A DNA stretch of 48,719 nucleotides from Oscillospiraceae bacterium. Lineage in GTDB: Bacteria > Bacillota > Clostridia > Oscillospirales > Acutalibacteraceae. The stretch is taken from assembly GCA_015065805.1 (NCBI GenBank), contig SVPN01000012.1, positions 1-48,719 on the forward strand. The letters run 5' to 3'. Under the pieces are notes generated by a model. The model was not told the DNA's origin. It saw only the letters and a program-made list of their open reading frames with translations, and did no database searches. The stretch's first letter is position 1. Each line of letters begins with the position of its first letter. The position numbers were made by a program, and so were the translations under genes. Below, in pieces: positions 35,384 through 43,173 of the stretch.

Positions 35384-35917
35384 ATGAAACGCTATGCAGG
35401 GGATTATATGACAGCGTATGTCGGCTTCACTTCTATCTTGTTCATAATAGGTCCTGTGATTTTTATGATTGTAGTATTAACTGCACAAGTATCGGTTGCC
35501 ACTATTTGCCTATCTGGTTTCTGCATTTGTTGTTCGGTAATGTGGGGAATGATACTGGTAAAATACGGTGCATATGTGTTTTCTTGGTGTGAATTAAGCG
35601 AAAATGAAGTGATTATCAAAACATGGTTTAAAAAGCCATATATAATTCGGTATGATCAATGTAGTGATATTGGAATCGGTTTTTATATTCATGGAGTGAT
35701 GAATTCCTCTCTTGGCTCAAAACATTATTACATCTATTTATCGTACGGTCGCATTGACGAATCGTTAAAAAGCCGCATAAACCACTTAGTTTCATCAAAA
35801 ACCTGTTTAAAAATTGGGTACAATCGAAAAACATATGAGTATTTGCTACAGCATCTACCTAAATCAAAAGCCATTTCGCTTAAGGCAGATGCAAAAAAAC
35901 TGTCTCTTGTAAAATGA
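35384..35917 (+). CDS. Membrane protein of unknown function in the accessory island
   Basis: The product is 177 residues from the ATG at 35384 (GGAGG 11 nt upstream). Two hydrophobic helices near the N-terminus (about 9-33 and 37-62) are followed by a soluble part (CELSENEVIIKTWFKKPYIIRYDQ) that resembles bacterial PH-like membrane proteins. The base composition is clearly more AT-rich than the flanking housekeeping genes. It lies between a transposase remnant and an RHS fragment, and could be an orphan immunity protein against an RHS toxin; that is inference from context. Confidence 0.68.
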   Translation: MKRYAGDYMTAYVGFTSILFIIGPVIFMIVVLTAQVSVATICLSGFCICCSVMWGMILVKYGAYVFSWCELSENEVIIKTWFKKPYIIRYDQCSDIGIGFYIHGVMNSSLGSKHYYIYLSYGRIDESLKSRINHLVSSKTCLKIGYNRKTYEYLLQHLPKSKAISLKADAKKLSLVK

Positions 35918-35935
35918 TTGTATAGTCCAATTTAG

Positions 35936-36211
35936 CCAGAGCCACCCTCCTCGGCACTGAAGAATATCATCACCGTCAACACGGGTTCGGCGAAATTCAA
36001 CACCGCCATCGAATACGACACCGACGCGAATCACACCGCCTACTCGCGTGTCAAGCACTACATCAACCAAGGCAAAGCGTATTCGTATGAATATGACGAT
36101 GCAGGTAATATTTCGAAGATTCAACCCCCCGACATTCCTCCCGTTGCCGTGGGAGTCCCTTTAGAGATTCACGGCGATAGCCGCAGCCCCCGTTCTACAG
36201 TGTTGCCGTGA
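35936..36211 (+). pseudogene. RHS/YD-repeat protein fragment (internal part)
   Basis: An open frame without a start codon encodes, from about 35957 to 36126, a sequence with YD-repeat character: SRVKHYINQGKAYSYEYDDA followed by GNISKI. The pattern Y.YD..GNI is the hallmark of RHS repeats. No upstream or downstream continuation exists; after 36130 the frame enters intergenic repeats and stops at 36209. The fragment is GC-rich, unlike the gene before it. It is a relic of a large RHS protein. Confidence 0.8.
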
Positions 36212-36246
36212 GATTGCGGTGTACGGGTCGTCGAGGACGCGGTCGC

Positions 36247-36354
36247 GCGTTGCGCGACGGAATCCCCCTGTCACGGCATACGCCGTGACATCCCCCTTTA
36301 GGCAAGGGGGACAAGGCGCTTGCCGCCAATATGCGGGAACACACAACAATTCGC
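36247..36354. repeat. Intergenic repeat family B, copy 1
   Basis: This is a core of about 108 bp: GCGTTGCGCGACGGAATCC, the palindrome GTCACGGC-ATAC-GCCGTGAC, the hairpin CCCCCTTTA..CAAGGGGG, then TTGCCGCCAATATG and AACACACAACAATTCGCAG. Copies 2 and 3 are nearly identical. The flanks (GATAGCCGC.GCCCCCG before, CACGGCACGCAGCCCCCG after) are also repeated. Confidence 0.85.
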
Positions 36355-36434
36355 AGGGGCGGCACGGCACGCAGCCCCCGTTCTACCGTGATGCCGTGAG
36401 ATTGCGGTGTACAGGTCGTCGGGGACGCGGTCGC

Positions 36435-36542
36435 GCGTTGCGCGACGGAATCCCCCTGTCACGGCATACGCCGTGACATCCCCCTTTAGACAAGGGGGAC
36501 AAGGCACTTGCCGCCAATATGTAGGAACACACAACAATTCGC
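36435..36542. repeat. Intergenic repeat family B, copy 2
   Basis: Nearly identical to copy 1 and in the same orientation, 188 bp downstream. It is followed by other palindromic modules (GGGCGGGCG..CCGCCC near 36544-36570; GGGCGGATG..ATCCGCCCC near 36593-36613). Confidence 0.85.
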
Positions 36543-36716
36543 AGGGGCGGGCGTCCCCGACCGCCCGTTTGCAACGCCACCGATTTACACCGCGGGCGGA
36601 TGCTATCCGCCCCTACATTTTGAATGTGCTGCTTTTAACAGGATGTTTAGCGGCGGGAGACAAGCCCCCGCCCTACGGTGTTGCCGCGTGTTTGCGGTAT
36701 ACTGTCGCAGAGCCAC

Positions 36717-36774
36717 ATCCCTTGCCTCTCCCTTTGGGAGAGGTGGCATCGCCGCAAGGCGATGACGGAGAGGG
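36717..36774 (+). repeat. Intergenic palindromic repeat, family A, second copy
   Basis: TTGCCTCTCCCTTTGGGAGA, then GGTGGCATCGCCGCAAGGCG and ATGACGGAGAG, is the reverse-oriented relative of the element at 1-60. It contains two hairpins (CTCTCCC/GGGAGAG and TCGCC/GGCGA). Confidence 0.7.
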
Positions 36775-36796
36775 CGTTGCCGCAAGATCGTGCGAG

Positions 36797-36904
36797 GCGT
36801 TGCGCGACGGAATCCCCCTGTCACGGCATACGCCGTGACATCCCCCTTTAGACAAGGGGGACAAGGCGCTTGCCGCCAATATGCGGGAACACACAACAAT
36901 TCGC
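36797..36904. repeat. Intergenic repeat family B, copy 3
   Basis: It has the same core as copies 1 and 2 and the same orientation. The whole stretch 36212-36990 between the RHS fragment and the next gene is made of such modules; I see no gene in it. Confidence 0.85.
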
Positions 36905-37035
36905 AGAGGCGGCACGGCACGCAGGCCGTGCCCTACAGTGTTGCGGTGAGATTGCGGTGTATGGCTTGCCGCCAGACACATATGCTTCAAAATATATCTG
37001 CGGATATTGTTTGAAGTAAAAAGGAGATGATGAGC

Positions 37036-37437
37036 TTGAAAAGAATAATCCTTATTATTGTGTGTGTTATAGTAGTTTCAGGGCTTATTATTAAGATAGA
37101 AGGGGATATGGAGAAAAAATGGTTGCCATCAGAACAACCGGGAACTAATTGGAGTACAGAAGATGGACTGGCGGTTTTCTCGGTTCCGAATAATAATTCC
37201 GAGCCTATTATAGGAAAAATACAAGCGGATGGCAAAGAAACTCCGATACAGCTGTTTATGGGTGGATTAGTTTGGACGATAGATGTCACATACAAACTGT
37301 ATTCCGAAGGTGAAATTGTCTATCCGGATGAGTTTTGGCATCCGCAAAAAGTATCTAAAGATACTTTTGTCGTTACTGTTGAAGGAAGCGCCTTCTTTGA
37401 AGAAGGCGAAACACTGGTTTTTTATAAAACAAAATAG
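37036..37437 (+). CDS. Small exported or membrane-anchored protein, unknown function
   Basis: The product is about 133 residues. AAGGAG ends at 37026; the TTG at 37036 has the best spacing (9 nt), while the ATGs at 37027 and 37030 are too close, though possible. A hydrophobic N-terminal segment (IILIIVCVIVVSGLII) acts as an anchor or signal, followed by a soluble domain (GIKADGKETPIQ-like, FWHPQKVSKDTFVVTVEGSA). It is AT-rich. I do not recognise the family. The sequence from 37438 to 37531 reads in another frame as VLVIEYDESEITEKLYD up to a stop, possibly the end of a second, disrupted gene. Confidence 0.62.
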   Translation: MKRIILIIVCVIVVSGLIIKIEGDMEKKWLPSEQPGTNWSTEDGLAVFSVPNNNSEPIIGKIQADGKETPIQLFMGGLVWTIDVTYKLYSEGEIVYPDEFWHPQKVSKDTFVVTVEGSAFFEEGETLVFYKTK

Positions 37438-37545
37438 AATCAGACAGAGGTACAAAAGGCCATTATCACCTTATACTGTTTTAGTAATCGAATATGATGA
37501 ATCAGAAATCACTGAGAAATTATATGATTAAAGGAGGGCTTTAAA

Positions 37546-38229
37546 ATGACAATAACACCGTTCCAGCTTGCAAAGGAATATACAAATCGCGATGTTGGGA
37601 TGAACCGCAAAACGTTGTTTCTCTATGTTGTTTCGTATGTCATTATGGGGATTTCAGGCGCCTTATCTTTAATCGGTTTTGTAAAGCTGCTTGTTCTGTG
37701 GAGTATTGCTTTGGTTGCACTTTTAGCATCCTTATGGTTTGAGACAATCCAAATCCGTCAATGTGTTCGTTTTAAGATGCGAATTGTAAGGCAATTGCTT
37801 TTATACGCATTTGTAGTACTTATGGCTTTTCGGGTATTACAGAACAATGACCGATACCAGACAGCTTTCTTTTTCTTCTACATTATCTCTTTTTATATAT
37901 TATGGAGCATATTCGCCGCTATTATCGTGTATATAGCCAAAAAACGCGTTGCCCGAAAAGATTGGGAGGCGTTGTCACAAAAAGATAAATCAGATGTTTT
38001 ATCTTCGCTTGAAACTCTCTTTAAAGAGGAAGAAGACGTTTTGCAAAAACCTATTTGCGCTGTAATAGGACTGGTAATTCAAATTGGTTTGATATTGCTT
38101 TCCTTATTTCTTTTCTTTAAACAGGGACAAGGCGTCTGCGCACTTGATCTTATTACGGTCTCCAATTTTACTCCACAGATGATGTGGATGGCATTTTTAA
38201 AGCTGTGGGTGCTAAAGCAATCCGAATAG
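37546..38229 (+). CDS. Multi-pass membrane protein, unknown function
   Basis: The product is 227 residues with about five hydrophobic segments (about 25-45, 47-64, 82-100, 107-132 and 168-190) and a charged loop (KKRVARKDWEALSQKDKSDV) between the fourth and fifth. AAAGGAGGG 8 nt upstream gives a clear start. It is AT-rich. It lies in the RHS-remnant island, immediately before the second RHS fragment. No family recognised. Confidence 0.68.
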   Translation: MTITPFQLAKEYTNRDVGMNRKTLFLYVVSYVIMGISGALSLIGFVKLLVLWSIALVALLASLWFETIQIRQCVRFKMRIVRQLLLYAFVVLMAFRVLQNNDRYQTAFFFFYIISFYILWSIFAAIIVYIAKKRVARKDWEALSQKDKSDVLSSLETLFKEEEDVLQKPICAVIGLVIQIGLILLSLFLFFKQGQGVCALDLITVSNFTPQMMWMAFLKLWVLKQSE

Positions 38230-38310
38230 ACACAAGAAACCGCTGCTTTTCCACAGTAGATTAAAAAAATCTCCGCCTATATCGCCAAACCACAAAGGAA
38301 GTGACACCCA

Positions 38311-38481
38311 TGCGCAAGTAATCCAGCCGAAACAGGATGGTATTATTGCCAAAGCAGATACTACGACCCCGAGGTTGGCAGATGGTTGAATGCGGATTTA
38401 GTAATGGAAGGTGAACTGTATGAAAACATTCAAATATGTACTTGTTTTATTATATTGTATCGGAATACTCAGCGGATGTAG
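38311..38481 (+). pseudogene. RHS core domain fragment (RHS repeat-associated core end)
   Basis: The frame encodes NPAETGWYYCQSRYYDPEVG followed by RWLNADLVMEGE. This is the strongly conserved end of the RHS repeat-associated core (TGLYYLQSRYYDPEVGRFINAD), just before variable toxin tips. There is no start codon and no upstream RHS part; a stop lies in frame at 38302-38304. The frame continues into the next gene in another phase and ends at 38479-38481. It is a core-tip junction cut from its shell. Confidence 0.9.
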
Positions 38482-39172
38482 AACAGCATATCCGGGCACA
38501 CCTCAGACGGAAAACGATACTTCTGCAACATTTGCAACGCAAACCGATTCTTCGCTGTATACAGAAGTGCTTAACGAATATAAAGCCATTGTATCTCGTC
38601 GGTTACAGTCGGATTTTCAACAACGTTGGAACAACGGAGAGCATATCGGAATCCCTGACACAGTTGCGGCGGCATCATCGGAATCGTCGTTGAAAGAGCA
38701 TTGGTCCAATATGATTATCGAAATGACAAGCGGGTTAACTTCCATCCGCGAAGAATCGTTTGATTATGTGCTGTGCGATATCAATGACGATACTGTACCC
38801 GAATTATTCTGGGTGCGGGAGGATCATACCTTGTTAGCGATTTTTACATATGCACAAGATCAGGTTGTATTGTTGGATGCGTTCTGGCCTCGCTATAAAG
38901 GTGTGATCACTCAAGAGGGGTTGTTGTATACCCGCTCTTCAGGTGGTGCGGTATATACAAATTATGTTATCCGCTCGCTGACGAGTGAGGGGCAATGGGA
39001 AGAATATGCGTCATTCGGCACAGACGGTTACAACGAAGGCGAAAATGAGCTATGCTATTATGAGACTGTGGAGAACATACGGACAATCGTTGATCGACAT
39101 CGTTTTGATACCTTACTGGAGCAATGGCCCTTTGAACACGGTGATCGTTGGTTAAACACTTTAGTTCCCTAA
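38420..39172 (+). CDS. Lipoprotein of unknown function adjoining the RHS core fragment
   Basis: The product is 250 residues from the ATG at 38420 (GGAAGG 8 nt upstream). The signal peptide has lipobox LSGC (Cys19). The mature part has YVLCDINDDTVPELFW (a D.N.DG-like pattern seen in VCBS/EF-hand-like lipoproteins of clostridia) and a C-terminal acidic region. Its ribosome site and start lie inside the RHS core frame, which is the position where a toxin tip or its immunity gene would sit. It may be an immunity-type lipoprotein left after tip exchange; this is inferred. Confidence 0.72.
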   Translation: MKTFKYVLVLLYCIGILSGCRTAYPGTPQTENDTSATFATQTDSSLYTEVLNEYKAIVSRRLQSDFQQRWNNGEHIGIPDTVAAASSESSLKEHWSNMIIEMTSGLTSIREESFDYVLCDINDDTVPELFWVREDHTLLAIFTYAQDQVVLLDAFWPRYKGVITQEGLLYTRSSGGAVYTNYVIRSLTSEGQWEEYASFGTDGYNEGENELCYYETVENIRTIVDRHRFDTLLEQWPFEHGDRWLNTLVP

Positions 39173-39177
39173 CGCCA

Positions 39178-39413
39178 ATTTCGCAGGGGCAGCACGGCAC
39201 GCAGCCCCCGCCCTACCGTGATGCCGTGAGATTGCGGTGTACGGGTCGTCGAGGACGCGGTCGCGCGTTGCGCGACGGAATCCCCCTGTCACGGCATACG
39301 CCGTGACATCTTCCTCGCCGGAGACGGCAACCCCTTTGTCCGCGTTGCGGACATTTCCCCTGATAGGGGAATCGCCTTTAACAAGGGGGACAAGGTACTT
39401 GCCGCCAATATAC
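39178..39413. repeat. Intergenic repeat family B, copy 4 (variant)
   Basis: It starts with the same flank (GCACGGCACGCAGCCCCCG), then GCGTTGCGCGACGGAATCC and GTCACGGC-ATAC-GCCGTGAC. The middle hairpin is replaced by a 60-bp insertion with further hairpins (CCGCGTTGCGGAC, TTCCCCTGATAGGGGAA) before ACAAGGGGGACAAGG and TTGCCGCCAATAT. There is no gene here. Confidence 0.8.
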
Positions 39414-39423
39414 TCTGTATACC

Positions 39424-39461
39424 AAAACATCCGCAGACGGATAACCGTCTGCGGATGTTTT
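39424..39461. terminator. Bidirectional terminator
   Basis: The perfect stem AAAACATCCGCAGACGG / CCGTCTGCGGATGTTTT with loop ATAA has T-runs on both strands. It ends the minus-strand operon and any plus-strand transcript from the island. Confidence 0.92.
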
Positions 39462-40955
39462 TTATGCATTTGTTGCTTCGGTTTCGCAAAAGGCGGTATG
39501 TCCGATATGCACACAGCCGCTGACACCGAACACCTTGGTTTCAGGGTGGGCTTTATAATCGATATACGCCTGCCCGCAATGCGGACAACAGAACGAATTG
39601 TAATAGCGGAAGATTTTGCCGCCGATCTCACAGCTCCACGCCGCTTTATCCATCTCGCGCATACGGAATTCACAGCAATCCAGTCCGTCATCGGAATACG
39701 CCACATCGCTTTTCACGGTGTGGAAGGCATAGCTGTGGAACGCAAACGACTTGCCGCACGACGGGCAGATGCCGATCAGGCGCACATTGGCGGGTGTGGT
39801 ATACCCTGGGAACGCCAGTCCCTTTGCCGCGAGATCCTGACCGCGGGTCTTCGCATAATAGGTTTGCGAAACCTCCTCGCCGCAGGCAAGAAAATGCCCT
39901 TCCATACGGTAGGCGACATCGTCCGCGTTGATGGCGCGTTCTTCGGGTGTCTGTGAAAGATAGCCGTCGATCTGCACCACGGGAACGGGCGGCTTGCCGA
40001 TGACTCCCAAGCGTACACAGATGAGAAAATACTGTCCCGAAAAGTCCTCGCCGTCTTCGGTTTGCAGAACATATTCCCGCGTTTTAACGCCATCCTCACG
40101 CAAAGTGATGACAGGCTCTTTTTGCGAAAGCGGCATCGCCGCGGACACAATGTACTGCGCGTCCTCCTGCTTGCCGTGCTCCATCCACAAAAAGAACGCC
40201 TCGCTGTTGATCGCCACCGTCTGCCCCTCGATGCGGATGGGGAGCCAGTTGTTCAGCAACCGCTCCACCGTTTGCGGTGCATCCAGTGTATCGGTCAGCT
40301 CGCGATGGCGACCTGCCTTGAAGCCGCACACCACGCTCCCGCCCCACAGCGCCAGCGCAAGAACAAGAAACACATAAAACCCTGCATCGATAAACGGGTT
40401 GAACGGCATCCACGCGGGAACATTGCGGAGTCCCGCTGTACACACGCACACCAGCGACAGCACCGCCGACACCGCCGCGCAAATTCCCGCTGTCCGTGCC
40501 CGTTTACGAAAGCGACCGTGTTCCGTATGATGCTGCTGCCGTAACCGACGGCGGTGCTGCAGGGTCATCACCGCCATATACGGCTGCAGACCGAGCACTT
40601 CGCCGCACAACACCTCTTCGGTGCCGCCGAAGCCGTCCTTGCGAAGGCGATGTAACAGCATTTCCCGTCCGCGCTCACAGCGGCACAGCTGCTGTGTTTC
40701 ATCATCAAACACGATATGCGGTTCACCGTTATCCCTCAAAGCACGAAGCACCTCATCACACGCGGTCTGTGTGATGAGCGCCGCTTCGGCAAGGGTCAGC
40801 AAATAGCCCACAGGGCTGTCATCCTCCTGCAAAAAGCCGACGCACGCCGTTTGGAACAAGGTGTACACCGCGCAATTTTCATCGGCATACCGCTCCTGCA
40901 AGCTTCCGTCCGCTGTCAGCGGTGTCAGGATCTGCTGCAAGGTGGATCTTGTCAT
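39462..40955 (-). CDS. Membrane protein with C-terminal zinc-ribbon-like pairs, unknown function
   Basis: The product is 497 residues. The N-terminal part (LTLAEAALITQTACDEVLRAL) is helical and soluble; two membrane helices lie at about 157-175 and 186-208; a mixed domain of about 200 residues follows; the C-terminal third has ICPSCGKSFAF, a CC pair, and FCCPHCGQAYIDY, which look like a split zinc ribbon or rubredoxin-like knuckles. An ATG follows comEC closely (17 nt gap), so it is in the same operon. I know no close family. Given its place behind comEC it might concern envelope or DNA uptake, but nothing in the sequence proves it. Confidence 0.72.
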   Translation of the reverse strand: MTRSTLQQILTPLTADGSLQERYADENCAVYTLFQTACVGFLQEDDSPVGYLLTLAEAALITQTACDEVLRALRDNGEPHIVFDDETQQLCRCERGREMLLHRLRKDGFGGTEEVLCGEVLGLQPYMAVMTLQHRRRLRQQHHTEHGRFRKRARTAGICAAVSAVLSLVCVCTAGLRNVPAWMPFNPFIDAGFYVFLVLALALWGGSVVCGFKAGRHRELTDTLDAPQTVERLLNNWLPIRIEGQTVAINSEAFFLWMEHGKQEDAQYIVSAAMPLSQKEPVITLREDGVKTREYVLQTEDGEDFSGQYFLICVRLGVIGKPPVPVVQIDGYLSQTPEERAINADDVAYRMEGHFLACGEEVSQTYYAKTRGQDLAAKGLAFPGYTTPANVRLIGICPSCGKSFAFHSYAFHTVKSDVAYSDDGLDCCEFRMREMDKAAWSCEIGGKIFRYYNSFCCPHCGQAYIDYKAHPETKVFGVSGCVHIGHTAFCETEATNA

Positions 40956-40972
40956 ACCGTAATACTCCCTTT

Positions 40973-43150
40973 TTAATGTATATACGACATTGTATCATAT
41001 TCGCCGTCGGTTTGCAACCGCAGATGCTGTGTATCGTTCTCCACGGCGATAAGTGCCTCGGGGAACACATCTTTCAGGAAACGCACCTTGCTGTGTCCGC
41101 AAAAAACAAGCGTTGTCTGTGCATCGATACACGCGCGATTTTCAAAGTCACTGCCCGTACACAGCCACACAGGCTTGCACCAGTCCTGCGGCAACCGTGC
41201 GGCATCCGCCGATCGATCCGTTGTCAGCAGGCAAACGGTCTTGCCGCCGATGCACACGCGCACAAACTCGTCACAGCGTTCCACGCAGACAGCGTCTCCC
41301 GCTGTCAGGGTGCCGCCGTCGTGCAATCGGTTGACCGTTCTTGCCGACGGCAGGACACGGTATTCTTCGGGCGGTGACATCACCAGCAGACGGTCAACGG
41401 GCACCGACAGCATCGAGAAATCGGGAAACGGTTGATCCGCCGTGCCGAGCCACACCATCCAATCCAGTGAGCGAATGCCTTCGTCGCTTAACAGCATTGC
41501 CGCTTCCTTTGGGGCATTGGCATCGGGTGCCGCGATCAAGCCGTTGGTGCCGTCGGATCTTACCGTCATCACAATGTTATTGCCCGATGCAGTGGCAATG
41601 ACGGTATCGTTTCGCGTGAGAGCGGCAATCGTCCCACTCCCCACCAGCAACACTGCCGTCATTACCGCTGTTGCCCGCCACACGCCGCGCATACGGCGAC
41701 GGCAATAGCCGTACACCAGCGCGACAAGCAACGCCGATAACCACACGGTCACAAACCCGTCGGCTGTCACCTGTGCAACGGATAACGACGCAAGGCGGGT
41801 CGTGTAAGCTGTCAAAAAGCGGCTCAGGTGCCCGCCGACAAAAAACAGCATATCGGAAAGCGGCGCGAGCCAAACCGTGAGAACCGCCGCAAACATCAGC
41901 AACAGCAATATCAATGCCAGCGGGACGCACAGCAGATTGCTGAACAGAAACACCGCGGAAATACCGCCGAAATGCCACGCTGTCAACGGTGCGGTTGCCA
42001 TAGTGGCACTAAGTGTCACACCGACTGCCGTGCTCAGCGGAGTCAGTACCGCGCGGATGCGCGGTGCAACGCGGCTCAGTCGGCGGGTGATCTCCCGCTC
42101 CCACACAGGCTCAAACAGCAGTAATCCGAGCGTAGCGGCAAAGGAGAGCTGCCAGCCGATGTCATACGCACAAAACGGATCGCAAAGCAGCATCACCGCC
42201 ACAGCAAAGCCCAATGTATTGAGCCCGTCGCTTCGCCTACGGAACAGCCGCCCGCTGAGTACGATGAGCGTCATCACACCCGCGCGGGTCACCGATGCGG
42301 TGAAGCCGCAAAGTGCCATAAACAGCAGGACAAACACCATCGTCAGCAACGCCGTCAGGCGACGTGAGCACCGTACTTTTTGCAATATGAACACCATCGC
42401 ACTTGTGAGAATCGCTAAATGTGTACCCGATACCGCCAGCAGATGATACACACCGCTTGCACGGAAGGCGTTCGCCACCGATACGGACAAATTGCCGCGG
42501 CGACCGAGCATGATCCCTTCCGCCATTGCCGCCGCATCATACGGCATATGCCGATAAAGCGCCGTGTGAATGCCGTCCCGCAAGGCATACAGTGTCTTGC
42601 GCGGCAGGGACAGCGTTTTTGTCCCGTCCTCCCACTGCAGGGTGCTGTCTTTGGTCGGCCACGCATACAGATACACCCCGTTTGCGCGAGCGGTAAAGCC
42701 GAATTCTTCGTCGGGATCATACGCACAGAGAAGCTCCGCCTCTGCTGTCAGCAGGTCGCCGTTGTTCGGGGAGAGATGGTGATAGGTCGGCCAGAAGCAC
42801 AGGCGTGTCCCCTTTTCCACTGTGCCGCTTTCCACGCGCACGAGATATGCCGCTGTGGACGGCAAGGCTTCCTCCACACGCATAGTCACCGTTGCCGTAG
42901 TACCGTGAAGCGGGGTCTGCGGCTGTACCGTGCAGACATCGCGCACCGCAAACAACACCGATACCGTCAAGGCAACGGCACCGACGATGCCGACCAACCA
43001 AAGCGATCGCGCGCACAGTTTTGCCGCGATCACCGCTAAAACAGCAACAGCGGCAACCGTAACGACTGCCACTGTCAGAGGAACGGCCGTGCACAGCACC
43101 GCGGATAAAAAAGAAGCGAGCCCGATGAAAAGAAACGGTCGTTTTCTCAT
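40973..43150 (-). CDS. comEC: ComEC/Rec2-family DNA-uptake channel protein with degenerate C-terminal domain
   Basis: ComEC forms the channel carrying single-stranded DNA across the membrane in transformation. The product is 725 residues from the ATG at 43150 (GAGGTG 6 nt upstream). Order: N-terminal membrane helices, an OB-like DUF4131 region (about 55-180), the Competence domain with GIMLGRRGNLSVSVANAFRA and VYHLLAVSGTHLAIL, about eight further helices, and a C-terminal region from about 520. That last part should be a metallo-beta-lactamase-like domain, but no THxHxDH metal motif is visible (positions around WMVWLGTADQPF stand where it is expected). Thus it may be an inactive remnant. It lies in an operon after an E2-like gene. 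Confidence 0.88.
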   Translation of the reverse strand: MRKRPFLFIGLASFLSAVLCTAVPLTVAVVTVAAVAVLAVIAAKLCARSLWLVGIVGAVALTVSVLFAVRDVCTVQPQTPLHGTTATVTMRVEEALPSTAAYLVRVESGTVEKGTRLCFWPTYHHLSPNNGDLLTAEAELLCAYDPDEEFGFTARANGVYLYAWPTKDSTLQWEDGTKTLSLPRKTLYALRDGIHTALYRHMPYDAAAMAEGIMLGRRGNLSVSVANAFRASGVYHLLAVSGTHLAILTSAMVFILQKVRCSRRLTALLTMVFVLLFMALCGFTASVTRAGVMTLIVLSGRLFRRRSDGLNTLGFAVAVMLLCDPFCAYDIGWQLSFAATLGLLLFEPVWEREITRRLSRVAPRIRAVLTPLSTAVGVTLSATMATAPLTAWHFGGISAVFLFSNLLCVPLALILLLLMFAAVLTVWLAPLSDMLFFVGGHLSRFLTAYTTRLASLSVAQVTADGFVTVWLSALLVALVYGYCRRRMRGVWRATAVMTAVLLVGSGTIAALTRNDTVIATASGNNIVMTVRSDGTNGLIAAPDANAPKEAAMLLSDEGIRSLDWMVWLGTADQPFPDFSMLSVPVDRLLVMSPPEEYRVLPSARTVNRLHDGGTLTAGDAVCVERCDEFVRVCIGGKTVCLLTTDRSADAARLPQDWCKPVWLCTGSDFENRACIDAQTTLVFCGHSKVRFLKDVFPEALIAVENDTQHLRLQTDGEYDTMSYIH

Positions 43151-43173
43151 CGCACTCACCTCAAATAATCATC

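Noticed and set aside
36247-36904. Possible CRISPR array in the repeated region
   Set aside because: Units are about 108 bp, internally palindromic, irregularly spaced (188 and 362 bp) and not separated by uniform spacers; no cas genes are present.
36219-36920. Several short open frames in the repeat region on both strands
   Set aside because: They are translations of the repeat units themselves (recurring RNPPVTAYAVTSPFRQGG), without ribosome sites.
37283-37531. Second open frame overlapping the small protein gene at 37036-37437
   Set aside because: Most of it overlaps in another phase and is Lys/Leu/Arg-rich shadow; only the tail after 37437 looks protein-like and it has no start of its own.
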